Of a stretch of 5,247 nt of DNA, positions 1 through 5,247 are shown piece after piece. The DNA is from Thermococcus sp. GTDB taxonomy: Archaea > Methanobacteriota_B > Thermococci > Thermococcales > Thermococcaceae. How positions within the stretch are numbered: position 1 is the first letter of the stretch; the number at the start of each line of letters is the position of its first letter. The DNA lies in NCBI GenBank assembly GCA_027062125.1, contig JAMOTW010000140.1:1-5247 (forward strand), given 5' to 3'. The notes below the pieces were generated by a model. The model worked only from the letters and a program-made list of their open reading frames with translations, was not told the DNA's origin and searched no databases. The translations under genes and the position numbers were made by a program.

Positions 1-806
1 CCCCTGCTGTCGAGGCCTATTATGAGGAAGTCCCCGATGACCCTGTAGAAGTACCTTGGGCTGACGTACTTGGTGTAGTAGACCGGTGGGTGGTCGTGGT
101 TGCCCTTTATGCTTATGACGGGAGTCCCGGCGGCCGTTCCGAGGAGGATGCCGTGGTCGAACATCTTGTAGCCTTCCTGGTCACCGCTGGTGTCAACGTC
201 GTCACCGGTGCTGATTATCAGGTTAACGACGTCCTCACCCTTGAGGCCGGTCATGGCGTAGTAAGTCATCGCGCTCACGTGAGCCGTGTAGCTGTGCATC
301 GCATAGGGGTGCTTGCAGTACTGGAGTATCTCGGGAAGGCTCTTTTGGAAGTAGTCGCCACATACGAATCCTATCTTCGCTCCACTCGTCACGTGAAGGT
401 CGCTGAGGTGGGCAATCCTGAGGAGCTTCGGGTTCTCCTTCACCACCCAGACGCCGTTGGGTACCGTCACATCCCCCTTGTCGCTCTTGACGATGAGGAA
501 GTAAACGTCAGGGATGGCGTTTTCGGGTATCTTGGCCTTCAGGACGCCGTTCTCGGTTCCGACTATCTGGAGGTCGTAGGGACCGTTGAGTATTGAGATT
601 ATCTGGAGGGACTGTATTGAAACCCCTTCCGCGGGCACTATCTCGATCACGTCCCCGGGCTTCCCTATCGCTGGAACACCCGGAAGCGGCTGAATCAGGA
701 TTTCGCCCGGTACTGAACTGCCCGATGCGGCGGAGACGCTGCTCAGGGGTATTGCTGCTATTGCGAGAAGGGCCAATACAAGGGCCAGAACCCTCTTTCC
801 TCTCAT
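1..806 (-). CDS. Secreted calcineurin-like metallophosphoesterase (partial, C-terminus cut by window edge)
   Basis: This predicted exported phosphoesterase hydrolyses a phosphate ester of unknown identity with a two-metal centre. The frame opens at an ATG at 806 and stays open to the window edge, giving 268 complete codons. Residues 1-26 form a signal peptide: basic MRGKR, a hydrophobic stretch, then a likely cut near SVSA/A. Residues about 30-125 are probably a small beta-rich domain. The catalytic domain follows, with the metal-binding motifs HLSDLHV (D136, H138), STGDDVD (G201-D205) and KGNHD (G235-D238). The remaining His motifs would lie beyond the window. Motifs one and two are about 62 residues apart, roughly twice the common spacing. 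That insert carries C149 and C164, which could form a disulfide outside the cell. A GGTGAT ribosome binding site (815-810) precedes the start. The gene lies 66 bases after the DUF447 gene and has its own likely promoter. The fold is secure from the motifs; the substrate is not known. Confidence 0.9.
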   Translation of the reverse strand, partial: MRGKRVLALVLALLAIAAIPLSSVSAASGSSVPGEILIQPLPGVPAIGKPGDVIEIVPAEGVSIQSLQIISILNGPYDLQIVGTENGVLKAKIPENAIPDVYFLIVKSDKGDVTVPNGVWVVKENPKLLRIAHLSDLHVTSGAKIGFVCGDYFQKSLPEILQYCKHPYAMHSYTAHVSAMTYYAMTGLKGEDVVNLIISTGDDVDTSGDQEGYKMFDHGILLGTAAGTPVISIKGNHDHPPVYYTKYVSPRYFYRVIGDFLIIGLDSR

Positions 807-837
807 GATATCACCGTCTTAACTGGGTGGGGAACGT

Positions 838-852
838 ATTATAAGCTTTCCC
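838..852 (-). promoter_or_regulatory. BRE/TATA promoter of the metallophosphoesterase gene
   Basis: On the minus strand, GGGAAAG (852-846) followed directly by CTTATAAT (845-838) fits an archaeal BRE plus TATA box. Transcription would start about 25 bases downstream, near 816. That gives a leader of only about 10 bases, which still just includes the GGTGAT ribosome binding site. The element sits in the 66-base gap after the DUF447 gene, and no T-tract precedes it, so read-through from upstream is also possible. Assigned from sequence pattern only. Confidence 0.6.
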
Positions 853-872
853 TTGGCTCTTCCGGAGGATTG

Positions 873-1466
873 CTACCCAAAAATGTCCCCGGCGAGCTTG
901 AGCATCTCCCTGGCTATTTCAGAGCCTCCACCGAACTTTTTGTACATCTCGTGGTCGCGGATGACCTCCCGGTAAAGCCTCTCCGCCGCCTCCCTTCTAC
1001 CGTTCCTCACCGCCACGAGGAGCCTCGTTAAGTTGACCGCCATCTCGAGGAGGTAGTTATCCGCGCGGCTTACCGGCCTCGGCGACAGCTTCCCCTCGAT
1101 CTCCCCCTCTGGAATTAGAACGCATTTGAGGACGGTTGTGGAACCGAGCTTGTCCTCGTGGTGCTCCTCCCTGAACTCGACCGTCCCGTAGACCCCGGGT
1201 AGGTTCTTCACCCAGCGGTAACCCCCGCGCCCTTCGAACTGAAGTTTAACGTCGAAGTTGAGGGCGAGTTTCACCAGAAGCTCCACATCGTTGGTTATCT
1301 GTATCGACGCCTTGGGGAGGCTTTTTATCTCCCCCGCGCTCCTCCCGCCGAAGAGCTTGAAGAAGAGCCTCTCGCCCCGCCTCACGACGCCGACCGGAGT
1401 GACGTTCGACCTCGTAACGAGGAGAACCTCGTAGACCTGTCCCTCGCGGAATAGCTCCAGCAACAT
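873..1466 (-). CDS. DUF447 family protein (predicted flavin-binding split-barrel fold)
   Basis: This is a 197-residue cytoplasmic protein with no signal peptide or membrane segment. I place it in the DUF447 family, mainly archaeal proteins whose known structures resemble FMN-binding split barrels; their cellular role is unknown. The family pattern is visible. Residues 13-27 (EVLLVTRSNVTPVGV) match the first strands. The stretch KLFGGRSAGEIK at 37-48 and ITNDVELLVKLAL at 57-69 match the barrel core. The helical C-terminal part contains PRPVSRADNYLLEMAVNLTR (129-148), like the R-x-E-x-x-V-x-x-TR pattern of the family. Length is normal for the family. The start is set by GGTGG (1475-1471) four bases before the ATG. 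The gene begins 34 bases after the transporter ATPase gene on the same strand, so it may be co-transcribed, although a weak TATA box and a T-tract lie in between. FMN binding here is inference and no reaction can be assigned. Confidence 0.8.
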   Translation of the reverse strand: MLLELFREGQVYEVLLVTRSNVTPVGVVRRGERLFFKLFGGRSAGEIKSLPKASIQITNDVELLVKLALNFDVKLQFEGRGGYRWVKNLPGVYGTVEFREEHHEDKLGSTTVLKCVLIPEGEIEGKLSPRPVSRADNYLLEMAVNLTRLLVAVRNGRREAAERLYREVIRDHEMYKKFGGGSEIAREMLKLAGDIFG

Positions 1467-1481
1467 GGGACCACCGGGAGG

Positions 1482-1495
1482 AATAGAAAAAGGGA
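1482..1495 (-). terminator. Possible weak oligo-T terminator after the ATPase gene
   Basis: Read on the minus strand, the gap after the ATPase stop codon contains CCTCCCTTTTTCTATTCC, with five T residues at 1491-1487. Archaeal RNA polymerase can stop at such runs without a hairpin. A single T5 is weak, so partial read-through into the DUF447 gene is likely. Confidence 0.3.
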
Positions 1496-1498
1496 GGA

Positions 1499-1506
1499 AT
1501 TTAAAG
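1499..1506 (-). promoter_or_regulatory. Possible TATA box of the DUF447 gene, overlapping the ATPase stop codon
   Basis: The minus strand reads CTTTAAAT across the last codon and TAA stop of the ATPase gene. Its centre is about 36 bases before the DUF447 ATG, almost the same distance as in the phosphoesterase promoter. A start near 1477 would just include the GGTGG ribosome binding site. Against it, the preceding bases (CAGCAG) are a poor BRE, and TTTAAA can arise by chance from a Leu-stop context. Confidence 0.35.
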
Positions 1507-2565
1507 CTGCTGCTTCGGCAGGACGATGATGTCGTCCCTCTCCACGTAGAAGGTCACCGGCTGGGTCGGCCTCAGGCCGGCAACGTCCCTGTCGCTGATG
1601 GTTCTCGAGATGATCCTCGTCTCCCCGAATAGTCCGACGACCTCTATGAAGAACCCGTAGTACTCCACGAGGTCAACCGTCCCTGTGAACGAGACCGCGT
1701 TCTCCACGGGGTGGAGCCTTATCCTCTCCGGTCTTATGACAACGACCACGTCGTCGCTCTTCTCTGTGTAGTATAGACCGTCCAGCCTGATGCCCTCGAA
1801 CTCGACGGAAACGCGGTCGCCGTTCCTCTCGACTACCTTCGCCGGGATGACGTTGGTTTTGCCCATGAAGCTCGCCACGAACTCCGTTCTCGGGCTCTCG
1901 TATATCTCCTTCGGCGTTCCAACCTGCTCAACGGTTCCAACGTTCATGACTGCAATCCTGTCGCTTATGGCCATTGCCTCCTCCTGGTCGTGGGTAACGT
2001 AGAGGACGGTTATTCCGAGCTCGCGCTGTATGCGCCTAATCTCGGAGCGCATCTCGAGCCTGAGCTTGGCGTCGAGGTTGCTCAGCGGCTCGTCGAGGAG
2101 GAGAACCTTCGGCTCGACGACGAGGGCCCTGGCTATCGCCACACGCTGCTGCTGTCCACCCGAGAGCTGGGTCGGGTAGCGGTCCTCGAACCCCTGGAGC
2201 TTGACGAGCTCGAGGGCCCACTCTACCTTCTTCTTTATCTCCTCCTTGGGGAGCTTCCTGAGCTTGAGGCCGTAGGCGACGTTGTCGAAGACTGTCATGT
2301 GCGGCCAGAGGGCGTAGTTCTGGAAGACGAGCACCGCACCGCGCTTGCTGGAGGGGAGGTAGGTGACCTCCTCGTCGCCGAAGTATATCGTCCCGCTGTC
2401 CGGGAAGTCCAAGCCGGCTATTATTCTCAGCGTCGTGGACTTTCCGCACCCGCTCGGTCCGAGCAGGGTGAAGAGCTCTCCCGCCTTTATGTGAAGGTCT
2501 ATTCCCTTGAGGGCGACGGTTTCCCCGAAGGTCTTAACAATGTTCTCGAGCTTGACATCGACCAT
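1501..2565 (-). CDS. ABC importer ATP-binding protein (FbpC/PotA-like, TOBE domain)
   Basis: This is the cytoplasmic motor subunit, which binds and hydrolyses ATP as a dimer on the fused permease encoded upstream. From the ATG at 2565 the protein has 354 residues, typical for the family. Its motifs are complete: Walker A GPSGCGKST at 36-44, Q-loop Q82 in QNYALWPH, signature LSGGQ at 134-138, Walker B VLLLDE at 154-159, D-loop SNLD, and switch His192 in THDQEEA. After about residue 235 comes a TOBE region containing VIRPERIRL, as in subunits for iron, polyamines, thiamine and sugars. A GTG at 2574 could add three residues, but it lies inside the GAGGTGGT ribosome binding site (2577-2570), which is properly spaced for the ATG, so I chose the ATG. 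Only 10 bases separate it from the permease stop. The substrate cannot be read from the ATPase. A Fe3+-type transporter is the usual annotation for this combination. Confidence 0.95.
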   Translation of the reverse strand: MVDVKLENIVKTFGETVALKGIDLHIKAGELFTLLGPSGCGKSTTLRIIAGLDFPDSGTIYFGDEEVTYLPSSKRGAVLVFQNYALWPHMTVFDNVAYGLKLRKLPKEEIKKKVEWALELVKLQGFEDRYPTQLSGGQQQRVAIARALVVEPKVLLLDEPLSNLDAKLRLEMRSEIRRIQRELGITVLYVTHDQEEAMAISDRIAVMNVGTVEQVGTPKEIYESPRTEFVASFMGKTNVIPAKVVERNGDRVSVEFEGIRLDGLYYTEKSDDVVVVIRPERIRLHPVENAVSFTGTVDLVEYYGFFIEVVGLFGETRIISRTISDRDVAGLRPTQPVTFYVERDDIIVLPKQQL

Positions 2566-2569
2566 TTCG

Positions 2570-2577
2570 ACCACCTC
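2570..2577 (-). promoter_or_regulatory. Ribosome binding site of the ATPase gene, overlapping the permease stop
   Basis: The minus strand reads TGAGGTGGTCGAAATG, in which the permease TGA merges into GAGGTGGT and the ATPase ATG follows after four bases. The match to the archaeal 16S rRNA 3' end is strong. It decides the start at 2565 over the GTG at 2574 and suggests that the two genes are translationally coupled. Confidence 0.8.
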
Positions 2578-4417
2578 ATGTGAGACCTATGAACGAGTAC
2601 CTCTGCTTGGTTATCAGGTTCGCGAGGACTATGGCGATTATCTGAACCACCATGAGGAACACACCCAGCGCGGCCGCGAGGTTCGCGCTTCCGACGGCGC
2701 TCGTCATCAGCTCGACCATCCTTGCGGTTATCGGGTAGTAGTCCGGATTGATTGAACCGAGGGTGATGCCCACGCTGGTCTCGCTCATACAGTAGACGAA
2801 GCTGAGCATGGCTCCACCGAGGAGGTTCAGGAGTATCAGCGGCATGAGGATTCCCGTCAGCGCTTTCCACCTTCCTGCGCCGAGGTTGAGTGCCGCCTCT
2901 TCAAGCGATACGTGGACCTGCTGGATTCCAGCGGAGATGGAGCGTGCCGCGAAGGGAAGGCGTCTTATCGAGTAGGCCAGCACGAGCACCATCGCCGGGT
3001 TGAAGCCGAGCAGGTTCGTCGGGTCGAGCGGCGTGTCCGGGAAGACCTTCGCGAAGAAGAAGAAATAGCCCATCGCTATAACGATACCCGGGACGGCTAT
3101 CGGGATGGTGGAGAGGCTGTCGAGCACCGGGCCGAGCTGGCTCTTCTTGAACCTGCTGGAGGCGTAGGATGCCGTGAGCGACAGGAGGAGGATGACGATT
3201 ATGGCCGCGGTTGAGTACATGACGCTGTTCATTATGACGCGCTCTATGTCGGGCTGGGTGACTATGCTCATTATGTGCTGGGTGGTGAAGCCCTCCGGCC
3301 ACGTTCCGGACCAGCTCTCGCTGAAGGCCAGGAGCACGACACCGATCTGGGGGAATATCGAGATGAGGAGCATCGGGAGGACGACGAGGTAGATGAGGGC
3401 CGCCTGCCAGCCCTTGGGCTTGGCAACCCTCGGCTTCCACCTGCCGCCCTTGCTGAGCATGGCGTACTGCCTCATGCTGACGTACTTCCTGATTCCAAGG
3501 AACATCAGGATGGCGATGGTGAGCATTATTATTGCCAGTGCGGCGAGCTGTGGGCTTCCGACGTTGAAACCACTGGTGAACGCGCTGTATATCTGGAAGG
3601 ACATGAGCTTCCTCGCGAGCGGGTTGCCCTGGAAGACTATCGGGGCGGCGAGGTCCTCAAGGCTGAATATTCCGACGAGGGTCGCACCGGCCGCTATTCC
3701 CGGGAGGGCGAGCGGGAAGGTAACGGTTCTGAAGAGGTGGAAGCTTCCGCTCCCGAGGTTCTCGGCCTGCTCCTCGAGGGTGGGGTCGATGTTGATGAAG
3801 CTCGCGTAGGCGTTGAGGTAAACTATCGGGTAGTATGTCATGGTTTGGGCGACTATAACGCCCACGAGACCGTCGATGACGATTCTGTGCGGGAAGACGT
3901 GAAGGATGTCGTAGAACAGCCAGTTTATCAGACCGTTGGGAAGGAACATCTTCTTAACGATGAAGACGTTGACGAAGGGCGTAACGAGGAGCGGCACGAA
4001 GAGCAGAATCCTGACGATATTCTTGCCCGGGAAGTCGTAGCGGGCCATCACGAAGGCGAAGACGGTTCCCAGTATCGTGGTCAGGATCATGACGCTCAGG
4101 GAGACTATTATGGAGTTGAGTATCACTCCGAAGTCAACGCCCTGGACGTAGTATATCTGCTCCCCGCTGGGCATCGTGACGAGTCTGTAGAACTCTCCGG
4201 TCGGTCTGAAGCTGAGGTAGTAGTCGGAAGTCAGGATGTTCTTGAACCAGTACAGGGAGAAATGCCCGTTGTAGACGAAGGCTATCGCCAGCATTGTCAG
4301 CACTGGGATTATCAGGAACGCTATCAGGTACAGGAGTGGGAACAGGAACGACGTAGTCACGACGGGATCAAATATCGGCGTTCCGAAGAGTCTCTCGCTC
4401 CACTTGCTAACCTTCAT
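2576..4417 (-). CDS. ABC importer permease, two fused transmembrane domains (FbpB/SfuB-like)
   Basis: This 613-residue membrane protein forms the whole translocation channel in one chain. It contains two copies of the binding-protein-dependent transport domain with about twelve helices. Approximate segments are 22-47, 96-124, 135-156, 182-206, 232-258 and 289-309 in the first half, and 338-365, 396-420, 431-457, 471-492, 520-541 and 574-602 in the second. Each half has its cytoplasmic EAA coupling loop, which docks on the ATPase: EEQAENLGSGS from 215 and EEAALNLGAGR from 506. The protein is somewhat longer than usual (about 500-560). Part of the excess is a tyrosine-rich outer loop at about 48-95. 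The ATG at 4417 is the first in-frame start after a TGA at 4426. Its GGAGGT site (4432-4427) is nine bases away, longer than for the neighbouring genes. The fused architecture occurs in Fe3+, thiamine and related importers, and the substrate here is open. The gene has its own likely promoter at 4482-4496 and is tightly linked to the ATPase gene. Confidence 0.94.
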   Translation of the reverse strand: MKVSKWSERLFGTPIFDPVVTTSFLFPLLYLIAFLIIPVLTMLAIAFVYNGHFSLYWFKNILTSDYYLSFRPTGEFYRLVTMPSGEQIYYVQGVDFGVILNSIIVSLSVMILTTILGTVFAFVMARYDFPGKNIVRILLFVPLLVTPFVNVFIVKKMFLPNGLINWLFYDILHVFPHRIVIDGLVGVIVAQTMTYYPIVYLNAYASFINIDPTLEEQAENLGSGSFHLFRTVTFPLALPGIAAGATLVGIFSLEDLAAPIVFQGNPLARKLMSFQIYSAFTSGFNVGSPQLAALAIIMLTIAILMFLGIRKYVSMRQYAMLSKGGRWKPRVAKPKGWQAALIYLVVLPMLLISIFPQIGVVLLAFSESWSGTWPEGFTTQHIMSIVTQPDIERVIMNSVMYSTAAIIVILLLSLTASYASSRFKKSQLGPVLDSLSTIPIAVPGIVIAMGYFFFFAKVFPDTPLDPTNLLGFNPAMVLVLAYSIRRLPFAARSISAGIQQVHVSLEEAALNLGAGRWKALTGILMPLILLNLLGGAMLSFVYCMSETSVGITLGSINPDYYPITARMVELMTSAVGSANLAAALGVFLMVVQIIAIVLANLITKQRYSFIGLT

Positions 4418-4481
4418 TGAGCATCAACCTCCGTTCTGCTTCAAGCCACACACGTCACTCTGAGTTGGTCGAGGCCTGGGC

Positions 4482-4496
4482 TATTTAAATATTTCC
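4482..4496 (-). promoter_or_regulatory. BRE/TATA promoter of the permease-ATPase genes
   Basis: The minus strand reads GGAAATATTTAAATAG, in which a purine-rich BRE (4496-4490) precedes TTTAAATA (4489-4482). This is a close fit to Thermococcales promoters. The start would be near 4460, giving a leader of about 40 bases with the GGAGGT site near its end. Two overlapping AT palindromes, ATTTAAAT (4483-4490) and AAATATTT (4487-4494), cover the TATA/BRE. They could be part of an operator, but such palindromes are common by chance in AT-rich DNA. Confidence 0.7.
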
Positions 4497-4522
4497 AAAA
4501 ATTTGTTGATCCGCCCATAGTT

Positions 4523-4547
4523 AAAAATTGCGAGAAAAGGGAAGAAA
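4523..4547 (-). terminator. Oligo-T terminator region after the solute-binding protein gene
   Basis: Beginning about 25 bases after the binding-protein stop codon, the minus strand carries a series of T-tracts: TTTCTT, then TTTT at 4538-4535, then TTTTT at 4527-4523. Another TTTTT lies at 4501-4497, just before the permease promoter. This is the pattern of intrinsic archaeal termination, which needs no hairpin. It would let the binding protein be made from a short abundant transcript, with some read-through to the permease. Confidence 0.55.
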
Positions 4548-4572
4548 TGTGCAGGAAGTTATCAAAGGCGCT

Positions 4573-5247
4573 TCAGCCGATCATGTTCTGGAGATCCTGG
4601 AGGACTTTGTCGTACTTGTTGCCGGCGGCCTGGCGCCACTCCTGGACGAGCTGGTCCTGGAAGTTCCTGTCGTTGAGTATCTTGTCGTTTATGCTCTTGG
4701 CATACTCCTCGGTGAAGGTCACCATCTTGCCGGTCTCGGGGTCCTTAAACTGTATCGGCGCGGTCAGCTCGTCCTTGAGCTGGTTGAACTGCTCCTCGGT
4801 TATCTTGCCCTCCCTGTAGGCCTGGACTATGGCGACCCACGCGTCGTGGAGCTTCTGGTTCGGGTCGACGAGGGTGGCCTTGAAGTAGTACTGGAGCGCG
4901 CTGACGGTCTCGAGGGCGCGCTTGTCGTCGAAGGGTATTCCCTCGGCCTCGATGGCGTTTTGGTAGGCCTTCTTGAGGGCCGGCCTCGCCTCGCCGTAGG
5001 TCTCGCCGGCGTGCTGTCCCTTGAAGACTATGTCCGCGTACTCCTTGGTAATCTCCATGTCGAATATCTCCGGGTTGATCGGGAGCCTGTTGATGTCCGG
5101 GCTCATCCAGATGGCCTGACCTTCGGTGAGAACCCAGTAGATGAAGGCCTGGGCCGCCTCTGGGTGCTGGGCCTTGGCGAGGAGCGCTATCGGGTCGCCG
5201 TTTATGATGCTCTCTCCCTTCGGAACTATGTACTGGCAGTCGGGGTT
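4573..5247 (-). CDS. ABC importer extracytoplasmic solute-binding protein (partial, N-terminus beyond window)
   Basis: This is the ligand-capturing subunit of the importer encoded downstream. The frame is open from the window edge to a TGA at 4575-4573, giving 224 visible residues. The internal Met codon at 5106 is not the start, because the sequence before it continues the domain. Visible residues 17-47 contain GDPIALLAKAQHPEAAQAF and then VLTEGQAIW. This is the helix-rich closing part of the second lobe in iron-type binding proteins, where a pattern like 'KHPEAAKAFIDFLLSPEGQ' is usual. INRLPINPEIF (52-62) corresponds to the tail segment that normally reads like YPVRPDV. In the usual family about 50-60 residues follow the EGQ motif; here about 180 do, and they look helical, charged and free of membrane segments. 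The signal peptide or lipobox would lie outside the window. The family is clear from motif and context. The ligand (Fe3+, thiamine, phosphonate or other) is not determined. Confidence 0.88.
   Translation of the reverse strand, partial: NPDCQYIVPKGESIINGDPIALLAKAQHPEAAQAFIYWVLTEGQAIWMSPDINRLPINPEIFDMEITKEYADIVFKGQHAGETYGEARPALKKAYQNAIEAEGIPFDDKRALETVSALQYYFKATLVDPNQKLHDAWVAIVQAYREGKITEEQFNQLKDELTAPIQFKDPETGKMVTFTEEYAKSINDKILNDRNFQDQLVQEWRQAAGNKYDKVLQDLQNMIG

Noticed and set aside
90..596. Plus-strand open frame of 168 codons opposite the phosphoesterase gene
   Set aside because: It is antisense to a gene with intact catalytic motifs, shows no family pattern, and arises from codon bias in a GC-rich gene.
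1990..2583. Plus-strand open frame of 197 codons opposite the ATPase gene
   Set aside because: It is a shadow of the conserved Walker A to Walker B region, and its Glu/Leu/Val-rich translation resembles no known protein.
3275..4420. Plus-strand open frame of 381 codons opposite the permease gene
   Set aside because: Its translation is a low-complexity run of Glu, Gly, Val, Arg and Asp, as expected from the reverse complement of hydrophobic membrane-protein codons. It has no recognisable domain and lies wholly opposite a clear gene.
4407..4424. Five-codon minus-strand frame (ATG CTC AAT GAA GGT TAG) overlapping the permease start
   Set aside because: Its ATG is only two bases from the GGAGGT site, too close for good initiation, and five codons have no support beyond chance.
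4547..4819. Plus-strand open frame of 90 codons opposite the binding-protein tail
   Set aside because: It is antisense to the coding region, and its Trp/Ser/Leu-rich translation has no recognisable motif.
4573..5106. A separate 177-residue protein starting at the Met codon at 5106
   Set aside because: The same frame continues without a stop to the window edge and encodes the typical HPEAAQAF/EGQ part of a solute-binding protein, so this Met is internal.

Overview
The window looks like chromosomal DNA from a hyperthermophilic archaeon of the order Thermococcales, most likely a Thermococcus species. The reasons are: frequent ATA and AGG/AGA codons in GC-rich genes; GGTG-type ribosome binding sites 5-6 bases before start codons; archaeal BRE/TATA promoters (such as TTTAAATA preceded by a purine-rich GGAAAT); oligo-T termination signals without hairpins; and a DUF447-family protein, which is largely archaeal. 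The species call is inference.

All five genes lie on the minus strand, so transcription runs from the high coordinates to the low. In that order they are: (1) the C-terminal 224 residues of an extracytoplasmic solute-binding protein of an ABC importer (4573-5247, its start outside the window); (2) a 613-residue fused permease with two six-helix transport domains (2576-4417); (3) the transporter ATPase with a TOBE domain (1501-2565); (4) a DUF447 protein of unknown function (873-1466); (5) the N-terminal 268 residues of a secreted metallophosphoesterase (1-806, its end outside the window). The only long gene-free gap is 155 bases between genes 1 and 2. It holds T-tracts that could end the binding-protein transcript and a good TATA promoter for the permease. 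The plus strand has no convincing gene; its long open frames are antisense shadows.

Genes 1-3 make a complete importer of the Fe3+/thiamine/2-aminoethylphosphonate branch. The binding protein captures the ligand outside the membrane, the single-chain permease forms the channel, and two copies of the ATPase drive it. The fused permease and FbpC/PotA-like ATPase make an iron(III)-type annotation the usual default, but nothing here fixes the substrate. Permease and ATPase are tightly linked: the ATPase ribosome binding site overlaps the permease stop codon. The DUF447 and phosphoesterase genes follow at 34 and 66 bases. Each has a TATA-like element about 35 bases before its start, so they may be transcribed separately, and their functional link to the importer is unproven.

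I found no mobile element, CRISPR array, RNA gene or clearly new system. The points most worth a second look are the long C-terminal extension of the binding protein, the terminator-promoter gap inside the transporter cluster, and the open substrate question.
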